A stretch of DNA of 64,000 nucleotides from Allobosea sp. CRIB-10 (GTDB lineage Bacteria; Pseudomonadota; Alphaproteobacteria; Rhizobiales; Beijerinckiaceae), in assembly GCF_900112185.1 (NCBI RefSeq), contig NZ_FOKP01000010.1:1-64000 (forward strand). Direction: 5' to 3'. The notes under the pieces are model-generated. The model did not search any database, was not told the origin of the DNA, and worked only from the letters and a program-made list of their open reading frames with translations. A program made the translations under genes and the position numbers. Shown here piece after piece: positions 19,928 through 33,521 of the stretch. The first letter of the stretch is position 1. The number at the start of each line of letters is the position of its first letter.

Positions 19928-20914
19928 ATGACGACGGGTAAGCAGATTGTCGCAGAGATCGGTCTCCTGCTCTATCCGGATGTGCAGCTCGCGGCCGTCT
20001 ACGGCCTGACCGACCTGTTCCGGATCGCCGGCGAGATGAGCCAAGAGCGCCGCGGACCGGACGCGCCCGTCATCCGCGTCAGCCATTGGCGCCAGGCGGC
20101 GGACAGCGCCGGTGTGGAATGCGTCTTCGACAGCCATCCCGGCCGTGAGCACGATCCGAGCCACCTGATCGCACCGCCGAGCCTGATCATGCCGGCGAGG
20201 ATGCAGCCGATGAACGGCCTTGCAACCTGGCTGGCCGAGCGCCATGGCGAAGGCACGACGCTGTGCTCGGTCTGCGCCGGCGCCTTCCTGCTCGGCGAGG
20301 CCGGGCTGCTGGAGGGCCGCGAAGCGACGACGCATTGGGCCTTCGCCCAGGAGCTGGCGGCGCGCTTTCCGGCTGCGAAGGTCGATACCGACCGCATGGT
20401 GATCGACGATGGCGACATCATCACCGCCGGCGGCATCCTGGCCTGGACCGATCTCGGCCTGACCCTGGTCGAACGCCTGCTCGGACCGAGCGTGATGCTG
20501 GAGACCGCGCGCTTCCTGCTGATCGATCCGCCCGGACGCACGCAGCAGCCCTATGGCCATTTCGCGCCGCGGCTCGACCATGGCGACGGCGCGATCCTGA
20601 AGGTCCAGCACTGGCTGCAGGCGAGCGGAGCCAAAGATCATGACGTCCCGGCTCTGGCGAGGCGAGCGGGGCTGGAGGAGCGCACCTTTCTGCGCCGCTT
20701 CCGCAAGGCGACCGGCCTGCGCCCCACCGAATACGCCCAGCAGATCCGCATCGCCAAGGCGCGCGAGGCACTGGAACTGAGCCGTCGTCCGGTGGCACAG
20801 ATCGCCTGGGATGTCGGCTACGAGGACGCCTCGGCCTTCCGCAAGCTGTTCCAGCGCATCACCGGGCTCGCCCCGGCCGATTACCGCCGCCGCTTCGGCG
20901 TCGCTCTCTCCTGA
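19928..20914 (+). CDS. GlxA-family AraC-type transcriptional regulator
   Basis: A 328-residue regulator. The N-terminal DJ-1/PfpI-like domain has the cysteine elbow [17 protein letters not shown] and [14 protein letters not shown]. The C-terminal AraC domain has [21 protein letters not shown] and [25 protein letters not shown]. It sits between the divergent chloroperoxidase gene and a co-oriented Fsr-type exporter, so it may control either or both. ATG 19928 is the start consistent with family length. Confidence 0.88.
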   Translation: MTTGKQIVAEIGLLLYPDVQLAAVYGLTDLFRIAGEMSQERRGPDAPVIRVSHWRQAADSAGVECVFDSHPGREHDPSHLIAPPSLIMPARMQPMNGLATWLAERHGEGTTLCSVCAGAFLLGEAGLLEGREATTHWAFAQELAARFPAAKVDTDRMVIDDGDIITAGGILAWTDLGLTLVERLLGPSVMLETARFLLIDPPGRTQQPYGHFAPRLDHGDGAILKVQHWLQASGAKDHDVPALARRAGLEERTFLRRFRKATGLRPTEYAQQIRIAKAREALELSRRPVAQIAWDVGYEDASAFRKLFQRITGLAPADYRRRFGVALS

Positions 20915-21028
20915 AGATTGATCCCCTGACCGCCGTACTTGCGTCACGGCTTCTGCGCGATGGCGGCCATGCATAGCGCGCTTTGCCCGGCGATTGACCG
21001 CGTCCGCGCGCTGGCGCAAGCGTGCGCC

Positions 21029-22225
21029 ATGACCACGCTCCCCTTGCCGACGGCCGCCCGCCCGTTGATGCCGGTCCTGGCGGCCCTCAGCGTCGCCCAT
21101 CTGCTCAACGACCTCATCCAGTCGATGATCCCGGCGGTCTACCCGCTGATCAAGGAGACTTATCAGCTCGATTTCGTGCAGATCGGCCTGATCACGCTGG
21201 CCTTCCAGGTCACCTCGTCGCTGCTGCAGCCTGTCCTCGGCTATGTCACCGACAAGAAGCCCTGGCCCTATGCGATGGTCGCCGGCATGGGCGCGACGCT
21301 GGCCGGCCTGCTCTCGCTCGCCTTCGCCCATAGCTACGGCATGGTACTGGTCGCGGCCGCCCTGGTCGGCACCGGTTCGGCCGTGTTCCATCCCGAGGCA
21401 ACCCGCATGGCCCGCCATGCCGCCGCTGGACGCCAGGGGCTGGCTCAGGGCGTGTTCCAGGTCGGCGGCCATGCCGGCTACGCGATCGGCCCCTTGCTCG
21501 CCGCCGCCGTGGTCGTGCCGAACGGACAGCAGAGCCTGTCCTGGTTCTCCGGCATCGTGCTGGTCGCCATGCTGCTGATGGCCTGGATCGGCTCGCGATA
21601 TTCCGCCTTCCGCAAGGAGCAGGTCGCCTCCAAGGCGCATGCCGACGATGTTGCCTCGCACGGCATGCCGCGCCGCCGCGTTCTGCTCGCCATGGCGGTG
21701 CTGATCGTCATCCTGTTCTCGAAGAACGCCTACACGGCCTCCTTCACCTCCTACTACACCTTCTATCTGATCGAGCGTTTCCAGGTCTCGCTGCAGCTCT
21801 CGCAGATCCTGCTCTTCCTTTATCTCGTCGTCGGCGCGGTCGGCGTGATCATCGGCGGCATGATCGGGGACCGGATCGGCCGCCATCGCGTGATCTGGCT
21901 CTCGATCCTGGGCTGCCTGCCCTTCGCGCTGGCATTGCCCCATGCCGACCTCGCCTGGACCGCGATCCTCAGCGTCATCATCAGCTTCATCATGGCGAGC
22001 GCCTTCTCGGCGATCCTGATCTACGCGATCGATCTGGTGCCGCACCGCGTCGGACTGGTCGGCGGTTTGTTCTACGGTCTCGCCTTCGGCCTCGGTGGCC
22101 TGGCCGCGGCTGCGCTCGGCGCGCTCGCAGACAAGATCGGCATCATTCAGGTCTTCGCCCTCTGCGCCTGGCTGCCGGCCTTCGGCCTGCTCACCTTCCT
22201 GCTGCCGAAGGAAGCGCGCGGCTGA
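21029..22225 (+). CDS. MFS transporter, fosmidomycin-resistance (Fsr) type
   Basis: A 398-residue, 12-helix exporter and paralogue of 9033-10238. The two share HLLND, YPLxK, LDFVQIGL, AFQVT.SLLQPV, FHPEA and a FQVGG segment. It probably exports an inhibitor or metabolite across the inner membrane. ATG 21029 aligns with the family N-terminus; earlier in-frame ATGs would add an unlikely leader. It follows the GlxA-type regulator by about 115 bp. Confidence 0.85.
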   Translation: MTTLPLPTAARPLMPVLAALSVAHLLNDLIQSMIPAVYPLIKETYQLDFVQIGLITLAFQVTSSLLQPVLGYVTDKKPWPYAMVAGMGATLAGLLSLAFAHSYGMVLVAAALVGTGSAVFHPEATRMARHAAAGRQGLAQGVFQVGGHAGYAIGPLLAAAVVVPNGQQSLSWFSGIVLVAMLLMAWIGSRYSAFRKEQVASKAHADDVASHGMPRRRVLLAMAVLIVILFSKNAYTASFTSYYTFYLIERFQVSLQLSQILLFLYLVVGAVGVIIGGMIGDRIGRHRVIWLSILGCLPFALALPHADLAWTAILSVIISFIMASAFSAILIYAIDLVPHRVGLVGGLFYGLAFGLGGLAAAALGALADKIGIIQVFALCAWLPAFGLLTFLLPKEARG

Positions 22226-22250
22226 CCGCTGCGGCAGCGAATGCAACGAG

Positions 22251-22275
22251 AAAAGGCGGAGCCGGCCGGCTCCGC
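22251..22275 (-). terminator. Intrinsic terminator of the phaA-phaB operon
   Basis: On the minus strand GGCGGAGCC, loop GGCC and GGCTCCGCC are followed by TTTTC. The 9-bp GC stem with a short U-tract lies about 30 bp after the phaB stop, between it and the convergent exporter gene. Confidence 0.75.
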
Positions 22276-22303
22276 CCTTCGCAAGGTCGGCCGATGGGCG
22301 GCG

Positions 22304-23029
22304 TCAGGCCATGTACTGTCCGCCATTGGCGGAGAGGGTCGAGCCGGTGATGAAGCCGGCCTCGTCGCTGGCCAGGAACACGACTGCGCGCGCGATCTCC
22401 TCGGGCTCGCCGAGGCGTCCGACAGGGATATGCGGCAGGATCGACTTCTCGATCACGGCCGGGTCGATCGCCTTGACCATCTCGGTCGCGATATAGCCGG
22501 GGCAGATCGCGTTCACCGTAATGCCGGCCCGCGCGCCTTCCTGCGCCAGCGCCTTGACGAAGCCGATGTCGCCGGCCTTGGCGGCGGAGTAGTTGACCTG
22601 GCCCATCTGGCCCTTCTGGCCATTGATCGACGAGATGCAGATGACGCGGCCGAACTTGCGCGAGCGCATGCCTTCCCAGACCGGGCGGGTCATGTTGAAC
22701 AGCGAGTTCAGGTTGGTGTTGATGACCGCGTCCCACTGCTCCTTGGTCATCTTGTGGAACATGCCATCGCGGGTGATGCCGGCATTGTTGACGAGCACAT
22801 CGACGGGCCCGAGCTCGGCCTCGACCTGGGCGATGCCCGCGACGCAGAAGTCGTAGTTCGAGACGTCCCATTTATAGGTCTTGATGCCGGTCTCGGCGGT
22901 GAACTTGGCCGCCGCCTCGTCATTGCCGGCATAGCTCGCCGCTACAGTGTAGCCGGCCGCCTTGAGGCCTTTCGAGATCGCCTCCCCAATACCTCGGGAC
23001 CCGCCCGTCACCAGTGCAACCTTAGCCAT
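22304..23029 (-). CDS. phaB: Acetoacetyl-CoA reductase
   Basis: A 241-residue NADPH-dependent short-chain reductase. It has VTGGSRGIG for cofactor, NNAG, the catalytic serine in CISSINGQKGQMGQ, and tyrosine/lysine in VNYSAAKAGDIGF. The SINGQKGQMGQVNYSAAK block is diagnostic for PhaB over FabG. It makes (R)-3-hydroxybutyryl-CoA, the PHB monomer. It is downstream of phaA and the DUF1737 gene in one minus-strand operon. The ATG at 23029 gives the standard length. Confidence 0.96.
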   Translation of the reverse strand: MAKVALVTGGSRGIGEAISKGLKAAGYTVAASYAGNDEAAAKFTAETGIKTYKWDVSNYDFCVAGIAQVEAELGPVDVLVNNAGITRDGMFHKMTKEQWDAVINTNLNSLFNMTRPVWEGMRSRKFGRVICISSINGQKGQMGQVNYSAAKAGDIGFVKALAQEGARAGITVNAICPGYIATEMVKAIDPAVIEKSILPHIPVGRLGEPEEIARAVVFLASDEAGFITGSTLSANGGQYMA

Positions 23030-23069
23030 CGCCGTCTTCTCCCTCTTAGACGCGGCTATGAAGGCCGCT

Positions 23070-23285
23070 TCATTCTTTGCTGAGATCGAGACCGGGCTCG
23101 TAAGCCCGGTCGACATCCTTGATGATCGCCTGCCCGCAGATCACCCGCCCTGTCTTCTCGTCATAGGTCAGGGTCGGGTGGCCGTAGAGAATCCAACCAC
23201 GGCTCAACGCCTCCGAGACCCGATGACAGAACGAGGCGTCATCGGGGCCGGTGAGATAACGGTAGAGCGTGGTCTGCTTCGGCAT
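23070..23285 (-). CDS. DUF1737 domain-containing protein
   Basis: A 71-residue protein with the DUF1737 signature (YRYLTGPDDASFCHRVSEAL, then GWILYGHPTLTYDE). No catalytic motif or membrane segment is visible. It lies between phaA (13 bp away) and phaB (40 bp), so it is almost certainly co-transcribed. The position suggests a small accessory role in the PHB operon, but no function is established. Confidence 0.85.
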   Translation of the reverse strand: MPKQTTLYRYLTGPDDASFCHRVSEALSRGWILYGHPTLTYDEKTGRVICGQAIIKDVDRAYEPGLDLSKE

Positions 23286-23298
23286 GGCGGCGCGCCGC

Positions 23299-24477
<1,179 letters not shown>

Positions 24478-24724
24478 GGGCTCATCCTCCGGTTCTCTTC
24501 CGCCGGCCACAAGGCTGGCTTGTCCCGCCCACCTTCGAAGCGTGAAACGACGCCGTCAAGACGGCTAAGCGAGCAAGCTCATCTTCGAGGCAAACTCGGC
24601 GCGCTCGTGCCTCGCGCTTAAAAAACTTGCAGCAGGCGGCCGAAGGGTTATCGTTCCCCTCGGGACCGTTCTCCGGCCTTGCCCGATCCCTGAGGCTTGG
24701 CCGCAACTAGCCGCGTGGGTGTCG

Positions 24725-25300
24725 ATGGCCAGCGACAAAGAACCGACTGTCATCAAGAAATACGCCAATCGCCGGCTATACCACACGGGTACGAGCTCCT
24801 ACGTCACATTGGAGGATCTGGCCGGGCTGGTCCGCAAGGGCGAGGACTTCGTCGTCTACGACGCCAAGAGCGGCGAGGACATCACCCGCTCGGTGCTGGC
24901 CCAGATCATCTTCGAGGAAGAGAGCAAGGACGGGCAGAACCTCCTGCCGATCACCGTCCTGCGCCAGCTGATCCGTTTCTACGGCGACAGCATGCAGGCC
25001 CTGGTGCCGCGCTATCTCGAATTCTCGATGGAGAATTTGACGCAGGACCAGAACAAGTTCCGCGAGCAGATGAGCAAGGCCTTCGGCACCGGCGCGATCG
25101 ACGCGCTCCAGGCCCAGACCCGCGCCAACATGGCGATGTTCACCGAGGCGTTCCGGCTGTTCAACCCGTTCGCGGCTGCAGCCGCCGCGAAGGGCCGTGG
25201 CGAAGCCCCGGCCCAGGGCGAGAGCGGCGAGCTCAGCGATCTCAAGCGCGAGCTCAACGAGATGCGCGAGCGGCTGGACAGACTGGCCAAGGACAAGTGA
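24725..25300 (+). CDS. phaR: Polyhydroxyalkanoate synthesis regulator PhaR
   Basis: A 191-residue PhaR/AniA. The N-terminal DNA-binding domain is the conserved TVIKKYANRRLYHTGTSSYV. A PHB-accumulation regulatory domain follows (FVVYDAKSGEDITRSVLAQI), then a helical C-terminus (SDLKRELNEMRERLDRLAKD) that is a likely coiled coil. The family binds both DNA and PHB granules, releasing phasin and other genes when polymer appears. ATG 24725 is preferred; a GTG two codons upstream is in frame. It is divergent from phaA. Confidence 0.95.
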   Translation: MASDKEPTVIKKYANRRLYHTGTSSYVTLEDLAGLVRKGEDFVVYDAKSGEDITRSVLAQIIFEEESKDGQNLLPITVLRQLIRFYGDSMQALVPRYLEFSMENLTQDQNKFREQMSKAFGTGAIDALQAQTRANMAMFTEAFRLFNPFAAAAAAKGRGEAPAQGESGELSDLKRELNEMRERLDRLAKDK

Positions 25301-25369
25301 GGCGGTGACGTCGCTTCGATCGGCGGGCTTGCCGGCGGAGGATTCCGCCCGGCAGGCGCGGGCGGGATG

Positions 25370-27064
25370 TCAGGCTGTCGCGCGCAGTGGCGGCAGATCC
25401 CGCGCCTCGTCCGGCAGCGACAGCTCGGCCTTGCCGACCAGGTGCCCCTGCAGATAGGTCACGCCCCAGTCGCACAGCATCGAGGCCTGCAGCTCGTCGT
25501 CGACCCATTCGGCCACAGTTTCGACGCCGAGATGGTGAGCCAGCTCCAGCAGGGTGCGCACGAAGAAGCGATCGTCGGTCGAGCGCCGCAGATTCTGCGT
25601 GAAGGCGCCGTCGAGCTTGAGAATGTCGATCGGAAAGGCGCGCAGATGCCGGAGCGAGGTGTGGCCTGCGCCGAAATCGTCGATCGCGATGCGGGCGCCG
25701 CGCTGCTTGATCCGGGTCAGCAGTTTGGCCATTCGTTCGGGATCCGCGATCGTCGCCGTCTCGGTGACCTCGACGATAAGGCGCTTGGTCGCAGCCGGGT
25801 TCGCCCGGGCGCTCGCCTCAAACCCTTCGATCCAATCGGCTTCCGCCAGCGTGCGCGGCGAGACGTTGATCGACAGGATCGCCTCCGGCCGCTCCACCAG
25901 ATGCGTCATGGCGAGCTCCAGCACGCGATGGTCGAACAAGCCGACCAGGCCTCGCCGTTCGAGCAGGGGCACCAGTTCGGCCGCGGCGAGGAAGCCGCCT
26001 TGCGGGCGCTCGACCCGCAACAGCGCCTCGTTGAACGCGAATGTACGGTCCTTCGCCGTCACCACCGGCTGGAAGGCCAGCCGCACCTTGCGCTCGTTGA
26101 GCGCGGCGACCGCTTCGAGATCGAGCCTCGGCGCGACGCCGCCGGCCTCGGCCGCGAGGGTCCGGCGCGCGATCACGGCATTGTCGAGCCCCGTCGCCTC
26201 GGCGCCGGCGAGCGCGTTCTCCGCCGCCTTGACCAGCATCGAGCCGTGGCGGGACAGATCGGGCGCGAGCGCGGCGCCGACACGTAGTCGCGTCAGCGCG
26301 ATCCCGCGCGAGGTCTCGACCGCCGAGCGCGCCACCGCTTTGACGAAGCGCTGCGCCGCCGCCTCGATCTGGTTCGCCGGGCAGCCGGTGAGCAGGATGG
26401 CGAAGCGGTTGCCGGAATAGTGCATCAGCTGGTCGCGCCGGCGCATGACCGAATGCAGGCGCTGGCGGACCTCTTCGATGATCTCCTCGGTGCCTTCGTG
26501 GCCGAAATCGGCGTTGAGCCGCGACAGCTCCCCGATCGCCGCGATCAGCACGACGACGGGGCGCTCCGCCGGCAGATGCTCGGCCAGCAGCTCGTCGACG
26601 CGCTCGATCAGGGCATCGCGATCACAGAGGTCGTTGTCGGAGGATGCGAGTTCCTCGGGCCGCACGGCGCGCTCGAGCCGCAACACCCCGCGTGCCCGGG
26701 CTGGACGGCCATCGATGCCGGCGAACCAGCGTCCCGCATCCTCGATCCACATCTTGCGGCCAGCGAGATCGGCGGCATAGCGCGTCCGATAGACCGCGCC
26801 GTCGCCGACATCATGTCCGCCCGAGGAGAAGATCGCGTCGTAGCGGCTGCGGCCGCTGCCGGGCTCGACCAGTCCGGCGAAGGCGAGGCCCCGCTGCAGC
26901 ACAGTCGCCGAGACCGGGCCCAGAACCTCGGCCACGTTCGGGCCCCAGTTCAGCGTGTCGCTGCCGATGTCCCAGCTATAGGCCACTTCGCCGATCGATG
27001 AGAGCAGGCTGCGCGGCTCGACGATTCTCTCGTCGCGGGAACCGAACAGGGACGGCGCAGACAT
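25370..27064 (-). CDS. EAL-domain cyclic-di-GMP phosphodiesterase with PAS-like and degenerate GGDEF domains
   Basis: A 564-residue signalling protein without membrane segments. Residues about 20-130 look PAS-like (VAYSWDIGSDTLNWGPNVAEV). Residues about 145-290 form a GGDEF-fold domain whose signature is YSGNRF, so it should lack cyclase activity. The EAL domain keeps the expected residues: EALLR, NVSP, EVTET, DDFGAG, KLDGAF, ETVAEWV and YLQGHLVG. It is likely an active c-di-GMP phosphodiesterase, with the degenerate domain as a regulatory module. Convergent with phaR. Confidence 0.9.
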   Translation of the reverse strand: MSAPSLFGSRDERIVEPRSLLSSIGEVAYSWDIGSDTLNWGPNVAEVLGPVSATVLQRGLAFAGLVEPGSGRSRYDAIFSSGGHDVGDGAVYRTRYAADLAGRKMWIEDAGRWFAGIDGRPARARGVLRLERAVRPEELASSDNDLCDRDALIERVDELLAEHLPAERPVVVLIAAIGELSRLNADFGHEGTEEIIEEVRQRLHSVMRRRDQLMHYSGNRFAILLTGCPANQIEAAAQRFVKAVARSAVETSRGIALTRLRVGAALAPDLSRHGSMLVKAAENALAGAEATGLDNAVIARRTLAAEAGGVAPRLDLEAVAALNERKVRLAFQPVVTAKDRTFAFNEALLRVERPQGGFLAAAELVPLLERRGLVGLFDHRVLELAMTHLVERPEAILSINVSPRTLAEADWIEGFEASARANPAATKRLIVEVTETATIADPERMAKLLTRIKQRGARIAIDDFGAGHTSLRHLRAFPIDILKLDGAFTQNLRRSTDDRFFVRTLLELAHHLGVETVAEWVDDELQASMLCDWGVTYLQGHLVGKAELSLPDEARDLPPLRATA

Positions 27065-27229
27065 GGTGCGGCTGCCTCGGACGACGGAGTGGGGAGCCGT
27101 CCCATTCTGGAGACGGCTTACAGAGAACTGTCCCGAAACGATGCGTGTGTCTGCGTGAATGAACGGTTAAGATCGGCACGCCGATTGCTGCGATCGCTCG
27201 TGAAACCCCTGGTTTTTCGGAGCGGGACG

Positions 27230-27448
27230 ATGGCTGAGACAGAATCGACCGGTGCGGCCACCTCTACGGGTCGGGAGGAGACCATCTCCCGGGTGCCCGC
27301 GGCCTTTCTCGTCCAGCTGGCGGCAAGCCAGGTCGGGATCGGCCCCTTTGCAGAGCGCAACCGCGAGACGCCGTTCATCGGCGCCCGCCGCTACTACGAA
27401 GGATTGGCGCGCCGGGGGGTGCCTCGCCGGCTCCTGCGTTCGGCCTGA
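27230..27448 (+). CDS. Small hypothetical protein
   Basis: A 72-residue frame from ATG 27230 with an upstream GGAG. It contains SRVPAAFLVQLAASQVGIGPF and a basic C-terminus (RRYYEGLARRGVPRRLLRSA). I do not recognise it. Codon bias and the ribosome site favour a real gene, but the opposite strand is also open here. Confidence 0.5.
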   Translation: MAETESTGAATSTGREETISRVPAAFLVQLAASQVGIGPFAERNRETPFIGARRYYEGLARRGVPRRLLRSA

Positions 27449-27453
27449 GCGCT

Positions 27454-28026
27454 TCAGGCCGGGCTGCTCGGCGCGGTCGGTTTCTCCGATTTGCCGGCAA
27501 GGGCGACGAGACGTGCCTGTTGGTCCGGATTCAGCAGCCGCAGCGGCAGGCCGATCGGTGCTCCGGCCTCCGGCCACAGCGACAGCAGGCCGTGACCGAC
27601 CGTCGTCGAGCGGATCGCGGAGAACGGCATGAAGCCACGCATCGCACGGCTTCGCGTCCACAGGCCGGCCTGCGTGACAAGGACACGGCCACCACGCCAT
27701 TCCGCCATGAAGTCGTCGAAAGCAGCCTGCTCCCGGCGCGCGGCAGAGAGACGAGCGGCGAGAGAGGGCGCCCAGAGGCCGAGCCAGAAGGCGGCGAAGG
27801 CCAGCATCGCGATCGTGCCGCCAGCACGCAGCTGCGACGCGCCGCTGGCGACGGCGAGCCCAGCGGCGAGCAGGGCGAGCACGCAGCCCAGGCCGATCAA
27901 GGCCGGCCAGCCTTCCCAGGCTGACGACGTCACCAGCGCCTGCCGCCGGCTGGATTCGAGCGCCTGATACTGCGCGAACTCCTCGAACGTGTAGTCGAGC
28001 CGGATCTCGAACGCTGCCTCAGTCAC
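27454..28026 (-). CDS. YcxB-like membrane protein
   Basis: A 190-residue protein. The N-terminal FEIRLDYTFEEFAQYQALES is followed by two membrane helices (WPALIGLGCVLALLAAGLAV and TIAMLAFAAFWLGLWAPSL) and a cytoplasmic C-terminal domain (LWTRSRAMRGFMPFSAI) of the YcxB type. Function unknown. The GTG at 28026 after TGGAG is the chosen start. It lies just beyond the secA terminator. Confidence 0.65.
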   Translation of the reverse strand: MTEAAFEIRLDYTFEEFAQYQALESSRRQALVTSSAWEGWPALIGLGCVLALLAAGLAVASGASQLRAGGTIAMLAFAAFWLGLWAPSLAARLSAARREQAAFDDFMAEWRGGRVLVTQAGLWTRSRAMRGFMPFSAIRSTTVGHGLLSLWPEAGAPIGLPLRLLNPDQQARLVALAGKSEKPTAPSSPA

Positions 28027-28090
28027 GGATGGTGGCTCCACAGCCTCGATCTCTCTTCGCAAGGATGCAGGCGACCAGGCTGGCCGCAAG

Positions 28091-28119
28091 AAAAAAGCTC
28101 CGGCGGTCGGCCGGAGCTT
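28091..28119 (-). terminator. Intrinsic terminator of secA
   Basis: On the minus strand AGCTCCGGC, a 5-nt loop and GCCGGAGCT run into six T residues. The 9-bp stem plus U-tract lies 34 bp after the secA stop. Confidence 0.9.
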
Positions 28120-28152
28120 CTTGATCTGGTCGTCAGGGCCCGAAGACCAGCT

Positions 28153-30999
<2,847 letters not shown>

Positions 31000-31291
31000 G
31001 TCTGGCCTTTCAATGGCGATCCGGCCGGCGCGGATGGCGAGGCCGAAGCGGTACCTTAGAATTTCACGCGCGTGTTTAGACGGGCGCGGGCGCGTGGTCC
31101 AGCACGCGCTTGTCCGCGCCGATGTGGGGTCCGACGAGGCACCTTCCAAGAGGTCCGGGCGGCTGCGGCGGATTGAACCAGCCCAGCCGGCTCGCGTTGA
31201 TGTGCGAGGCCTCGTCTTGCCAAGGCCGCGTTCTGCTGGCACTCAGCCGGCGAGATCGATCTTCGCGCCGTCCAGTTGAAAGGCCGCACCG
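31000..31291. promoter_or_regulatory. secA / parvulin divergent promoter region
   Basis: A 292-bp spacer between two divergent genes for protein export and folding. It must hold both promoters. I see no conserved element strong enough to name, and no small gene. Confidence 0.4.
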
Positions 31292-32137
31292 ATGTTGTCC
31301 TCCCGTCTCGCCATGCTGTCGCTTGGCTTCGCGCTCGCCGCCGTGCCGGCCTTCGCGCAGCAGGACAAGCCCGTCGCCAAGGTCGACGGCATCACCATTA
31401 CCGAGGGCGACCTCAAGCTCGCCGAAGAAGACCTCGGCGAGCGCACCGCGCAGATGCCGGAGGAGCGCAAGCGCGAGGAGCTGATCAACTATCTGGTCGA
31501 CCTCAAGCTCGGCGCCAAGACCGCTGCCGCCGCCAAGATCGGCGATGGGCCGGAATTCGCCAAGCGCCTCGCCTATAACCGCGACAAGCTGCTGCTCGAC
31601 GAGTACCTGACGAGCGAAGCCAAGAAGGCGGCGACGCCGGAGGCGGCCAAGAAGCTGTTCGAGGACACCGTCAAGGCGATGAAGCCGGAGGAGGAGGTCC
31701 ACGCCCGCCACATCTTGGTGCCGGAGGAGGCCCAGGCCAAGGCGGCGCTGGAGCGGGTGAAGAAGGGCGAGGACTTCGCCAAGGTCGCGGCCGAGCTCTC
31801 CAAGGATCCGGGCTCCGGCAAGGAGGGCGGCGATCTCGGCTGGTTCGCCAAGGACCGGATGGTGCCGGAATTCGCGGAAGCGGCCTTCAAGCTCGAGAAG
31901 GGCCAGCTCTCCGAGCCGGTGAAGAGCCAGTTCGGCTGGCACGTCATCAAGGTCGAGGACAAGCGCAGCAAGCCGCTGCCGAGCTTCGACGAGGTCAAGC
32001 CGCAGATCGACCAGTATCTGGTGCGCAAGGCACAGCAGGACATCATCGTCGCGCTGCGCGAGAAGGCCAAGGTCGAGCGCCTCGACAAGCCGGCCGCTCC
32101 GGCGACCCCGGTTCCGGCTGAGCCGAAGAAGCCCTGA
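31292..32137 (+). CDS. Periplasmic peptidylprolyl isomerase (parvulin type)
   Basis: A 281-residue PrsA/SurA-like foldase. The signal peptide is [22 protein letters not shown], ending at AQQ. An N-terminal helical chaperone segment is followed by one parvulin domain ([20 protein letters not shown], then [14 protein letters not shown] and [12 protein letters not shown]). The C-terminus is Pro/Ala/Lys-rich ([16 protein letters not shown]). It isomerises prolyl bonds in exported proteins. Being divergent from secA links export and folding. Confidence 0.93.
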   Translation: MLSSRLAMLSLGFALAAVPAFAQQDKPVAKVDGITITEGDLKLAEEDLGERTAQMPEERKREELINYLVDLKLGAKTAAAAKIGDGPEFAKRLAYNRDKLLLDEYLTSEAKKAATPEAAKKLFEDTVKAMKPEEEVHARHILVPEEAQAKAALERVKKGEDFAKVAAELSKDPGSGKEGGDLGWFAKDRMVPEFAEAAFKLEKGQLSEPVKSQFGWHVIKVEDKRSKPLPSFDEVKPQIDQYLVRKAQQDIIVALREKAKVERLDKPAAPATPVPAEPKKP

Positions 32138-32167
32138 TCAGCCGCGATTTTCATCGGATCGTTGTGA

Positions 32168-32197
32168 TGCGCCCGGGCCATGCCCGGGCGTTTGCTT
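32168..32197 (+). terminator. Intrinsic terminator after the parvulin gene
   Basis: CGCCCGGGC (32170-32178), loop CAT, GCCCGGGCG (32182-32190), followed by TTTGCTTTT. The 9-bp GC stem and U-rich tail separate the parvulin gene from argJ. Confidence 0.85.
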
Positions 32198-32267
32198 TTG
32201 GAGGGGTTCCGACTCTTGTCTTCGTCCCGCGGCTGCGGCACATCGGGCCAACGATACGAGGAGGCGC

Positions 32268-33521
32268 ATGATGGCCGGCAAGGATGTTCCCGTTTCTCCG
32301 CTCGCGCCGAAGCGCCAGCCCAAGGTTCCGGCCGTGCCGGGCGTGCGCTTCGCGACCGCCGAGGCCGGCATCCGCTATAAGGGCCGCACCGACGTGCTGC
32401 TCGTCCTGCTCGACGAGGGCTCGCAGGTCGCGGGCGTCTTCACCCGCTCGAAATGCCCGTCGGCCCCGGTCGACTGGTGCCGCGAGAATCTCGCGCAAGG
32501 AAAGGCGCGCGCCATCGTCGTCAATTCCGGCAACGCCAACGCCTTCACCGGCCTGAAGGGCCGTGATTCAGTGGCGCTGACCGCGAAGATCGCGGCCAAG
32601 GCCGCGGGCTGCAAGGCGGAGGAAATCTTCATCGCCTCGACCGGCGTGATCGGCGAGCCGCTCGACGCTACCAAGTTCGAGGGCGTGCTGGCCGATTGCG
32701 CGAAGCGCGCCGCCGACGGCCCCTGGTCGGATGCCGCCAAGGCGATCATGACCACAGACACCTTCCCGAAGGCGGTCTCGCGCAAAGCCAAGCTCGACGG
32801 GCATGAGGTCGTCATCGCCGGCATCGCCAAGGGCGCCGGCATGATCGCGCCCGACATGGCGACGATGCTCTCCTTCGTCTTCACCGATGCGCCGATTGCT
32901 GCGCCCGTGCTGCAGGCCTTGCTGTCGAAGGGCGTGAAGGGCTCGTTCAACGCGATCACGGTCGACAGCGACACCTCGACCTCCGACACGCTGATGCTGT
33001 TCTCGACGGGCAAGGCGAAAGCCCGAGGCGTGCCGGAGATCACCGACCCCGGCGATGCCCGCCTCTCCGGCTTCAAGCGGGCGCTGAACGCGCTGCTGCT
33101 GGAGCTCTCGCACCTGGTCTGCAAGGACGGCGAGGGCGCCCGCAAATTCGTCGAAGTCCGTGTCGTCGGGGCGCAATCGGCGCGCTCGGCCAAGAAGGTC
33201 GCGCTCTCGATCGCCAATTCGCCGCTGGTCAAGACTGCGGTCGCCGGTGAGGATGCCAATTGGGGCCGCATCGTCATGGCAGTCGGCAAGGCCGGCGAGC
33301 CGGCCGATCGCGACAGGCTCGACATATCCTTCGGCGCGATCAAGGTGGCGGAAGCCGGCGCGCGCGCCGCGTCCTATGACGAGCAGGCCGTCTCCGACTA
33401 TATGAAGGGCGAGCACATCGTCGTCACCGCCGATCTCGGCCTCGGCCGCGGCAAGGCCACCGTCTGGACCTGCGACCTGACCAAGGCCTATGTCGAGATC
33501 AACGGCGACTACCGCTCCTGA
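32268..33521 (+). CDS. argJ: Bifunctional glutamate N-acetyltransferase / N-acetylglutamate synthase
   Basis: A 417-residue ArgJ. Self-cleavage is expected before the threonine in [14 protein letters not shown], producing alpha and beta chains. Other family blocks are [21 protein letters not shown] and [19 protein letters not shown]. It recycles acetyl groups between N-acetylornithine and glutamate and can prime the arginine pathway from acetyl-CoA. The start is one of two adjacent ATGs. The downstream permease gene overlaps its 3' end by 32 bp. Confidence 0.97.
   Translation: MMAGKDVPVSPLAPKRQPKVPAVPGVRFATAEAGIRYKGRTDVLLVLLDEGSQVAGVFTRSKCPSAPVDWCRENLAQGKARAIVVNSGNANAFTGLKGRDSVALTAKIAAKAAGCKAEEIFIASTGVIGEPLDATKFEGVLADCAKRAADGPWSDAAKAIMTTDTFPKAVSRKAKLDGHEVVIAGIAKGAGMIAPDMATMLSFVFTDAPIAAPVLQALLSKGVKGSFNAITVDSDTSTSDTLMLFSTGKAKARGVPEITDPGDARLSGFKRALNALLLELSHLVCKDGEGARKFVEVRVVGAQSARSAKKVALSIANSPLVKTAVAGEDANWGRIVMAVGKAGEPADRDRLDISFGAIKVAEAGARAASYDEQAVSDYMKGEHIVVTADLGLGRGKATVWTCDLTKAYVEINGDYRS

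Noticed and set aside
24478..24724. PhaR box in the phaA-phaR spacer
   Set aside because: I looked for TGCRNYGCA and found only a partial CTTGCAGCAGG at about 24628. It is not symmetric enough to call.
25310..25365. Hairpin between phaR and the EAL gene
   Set aside because: The GCCGGCGGA/TCCGCCCGGC pairing is imperfect and no T-run follows.
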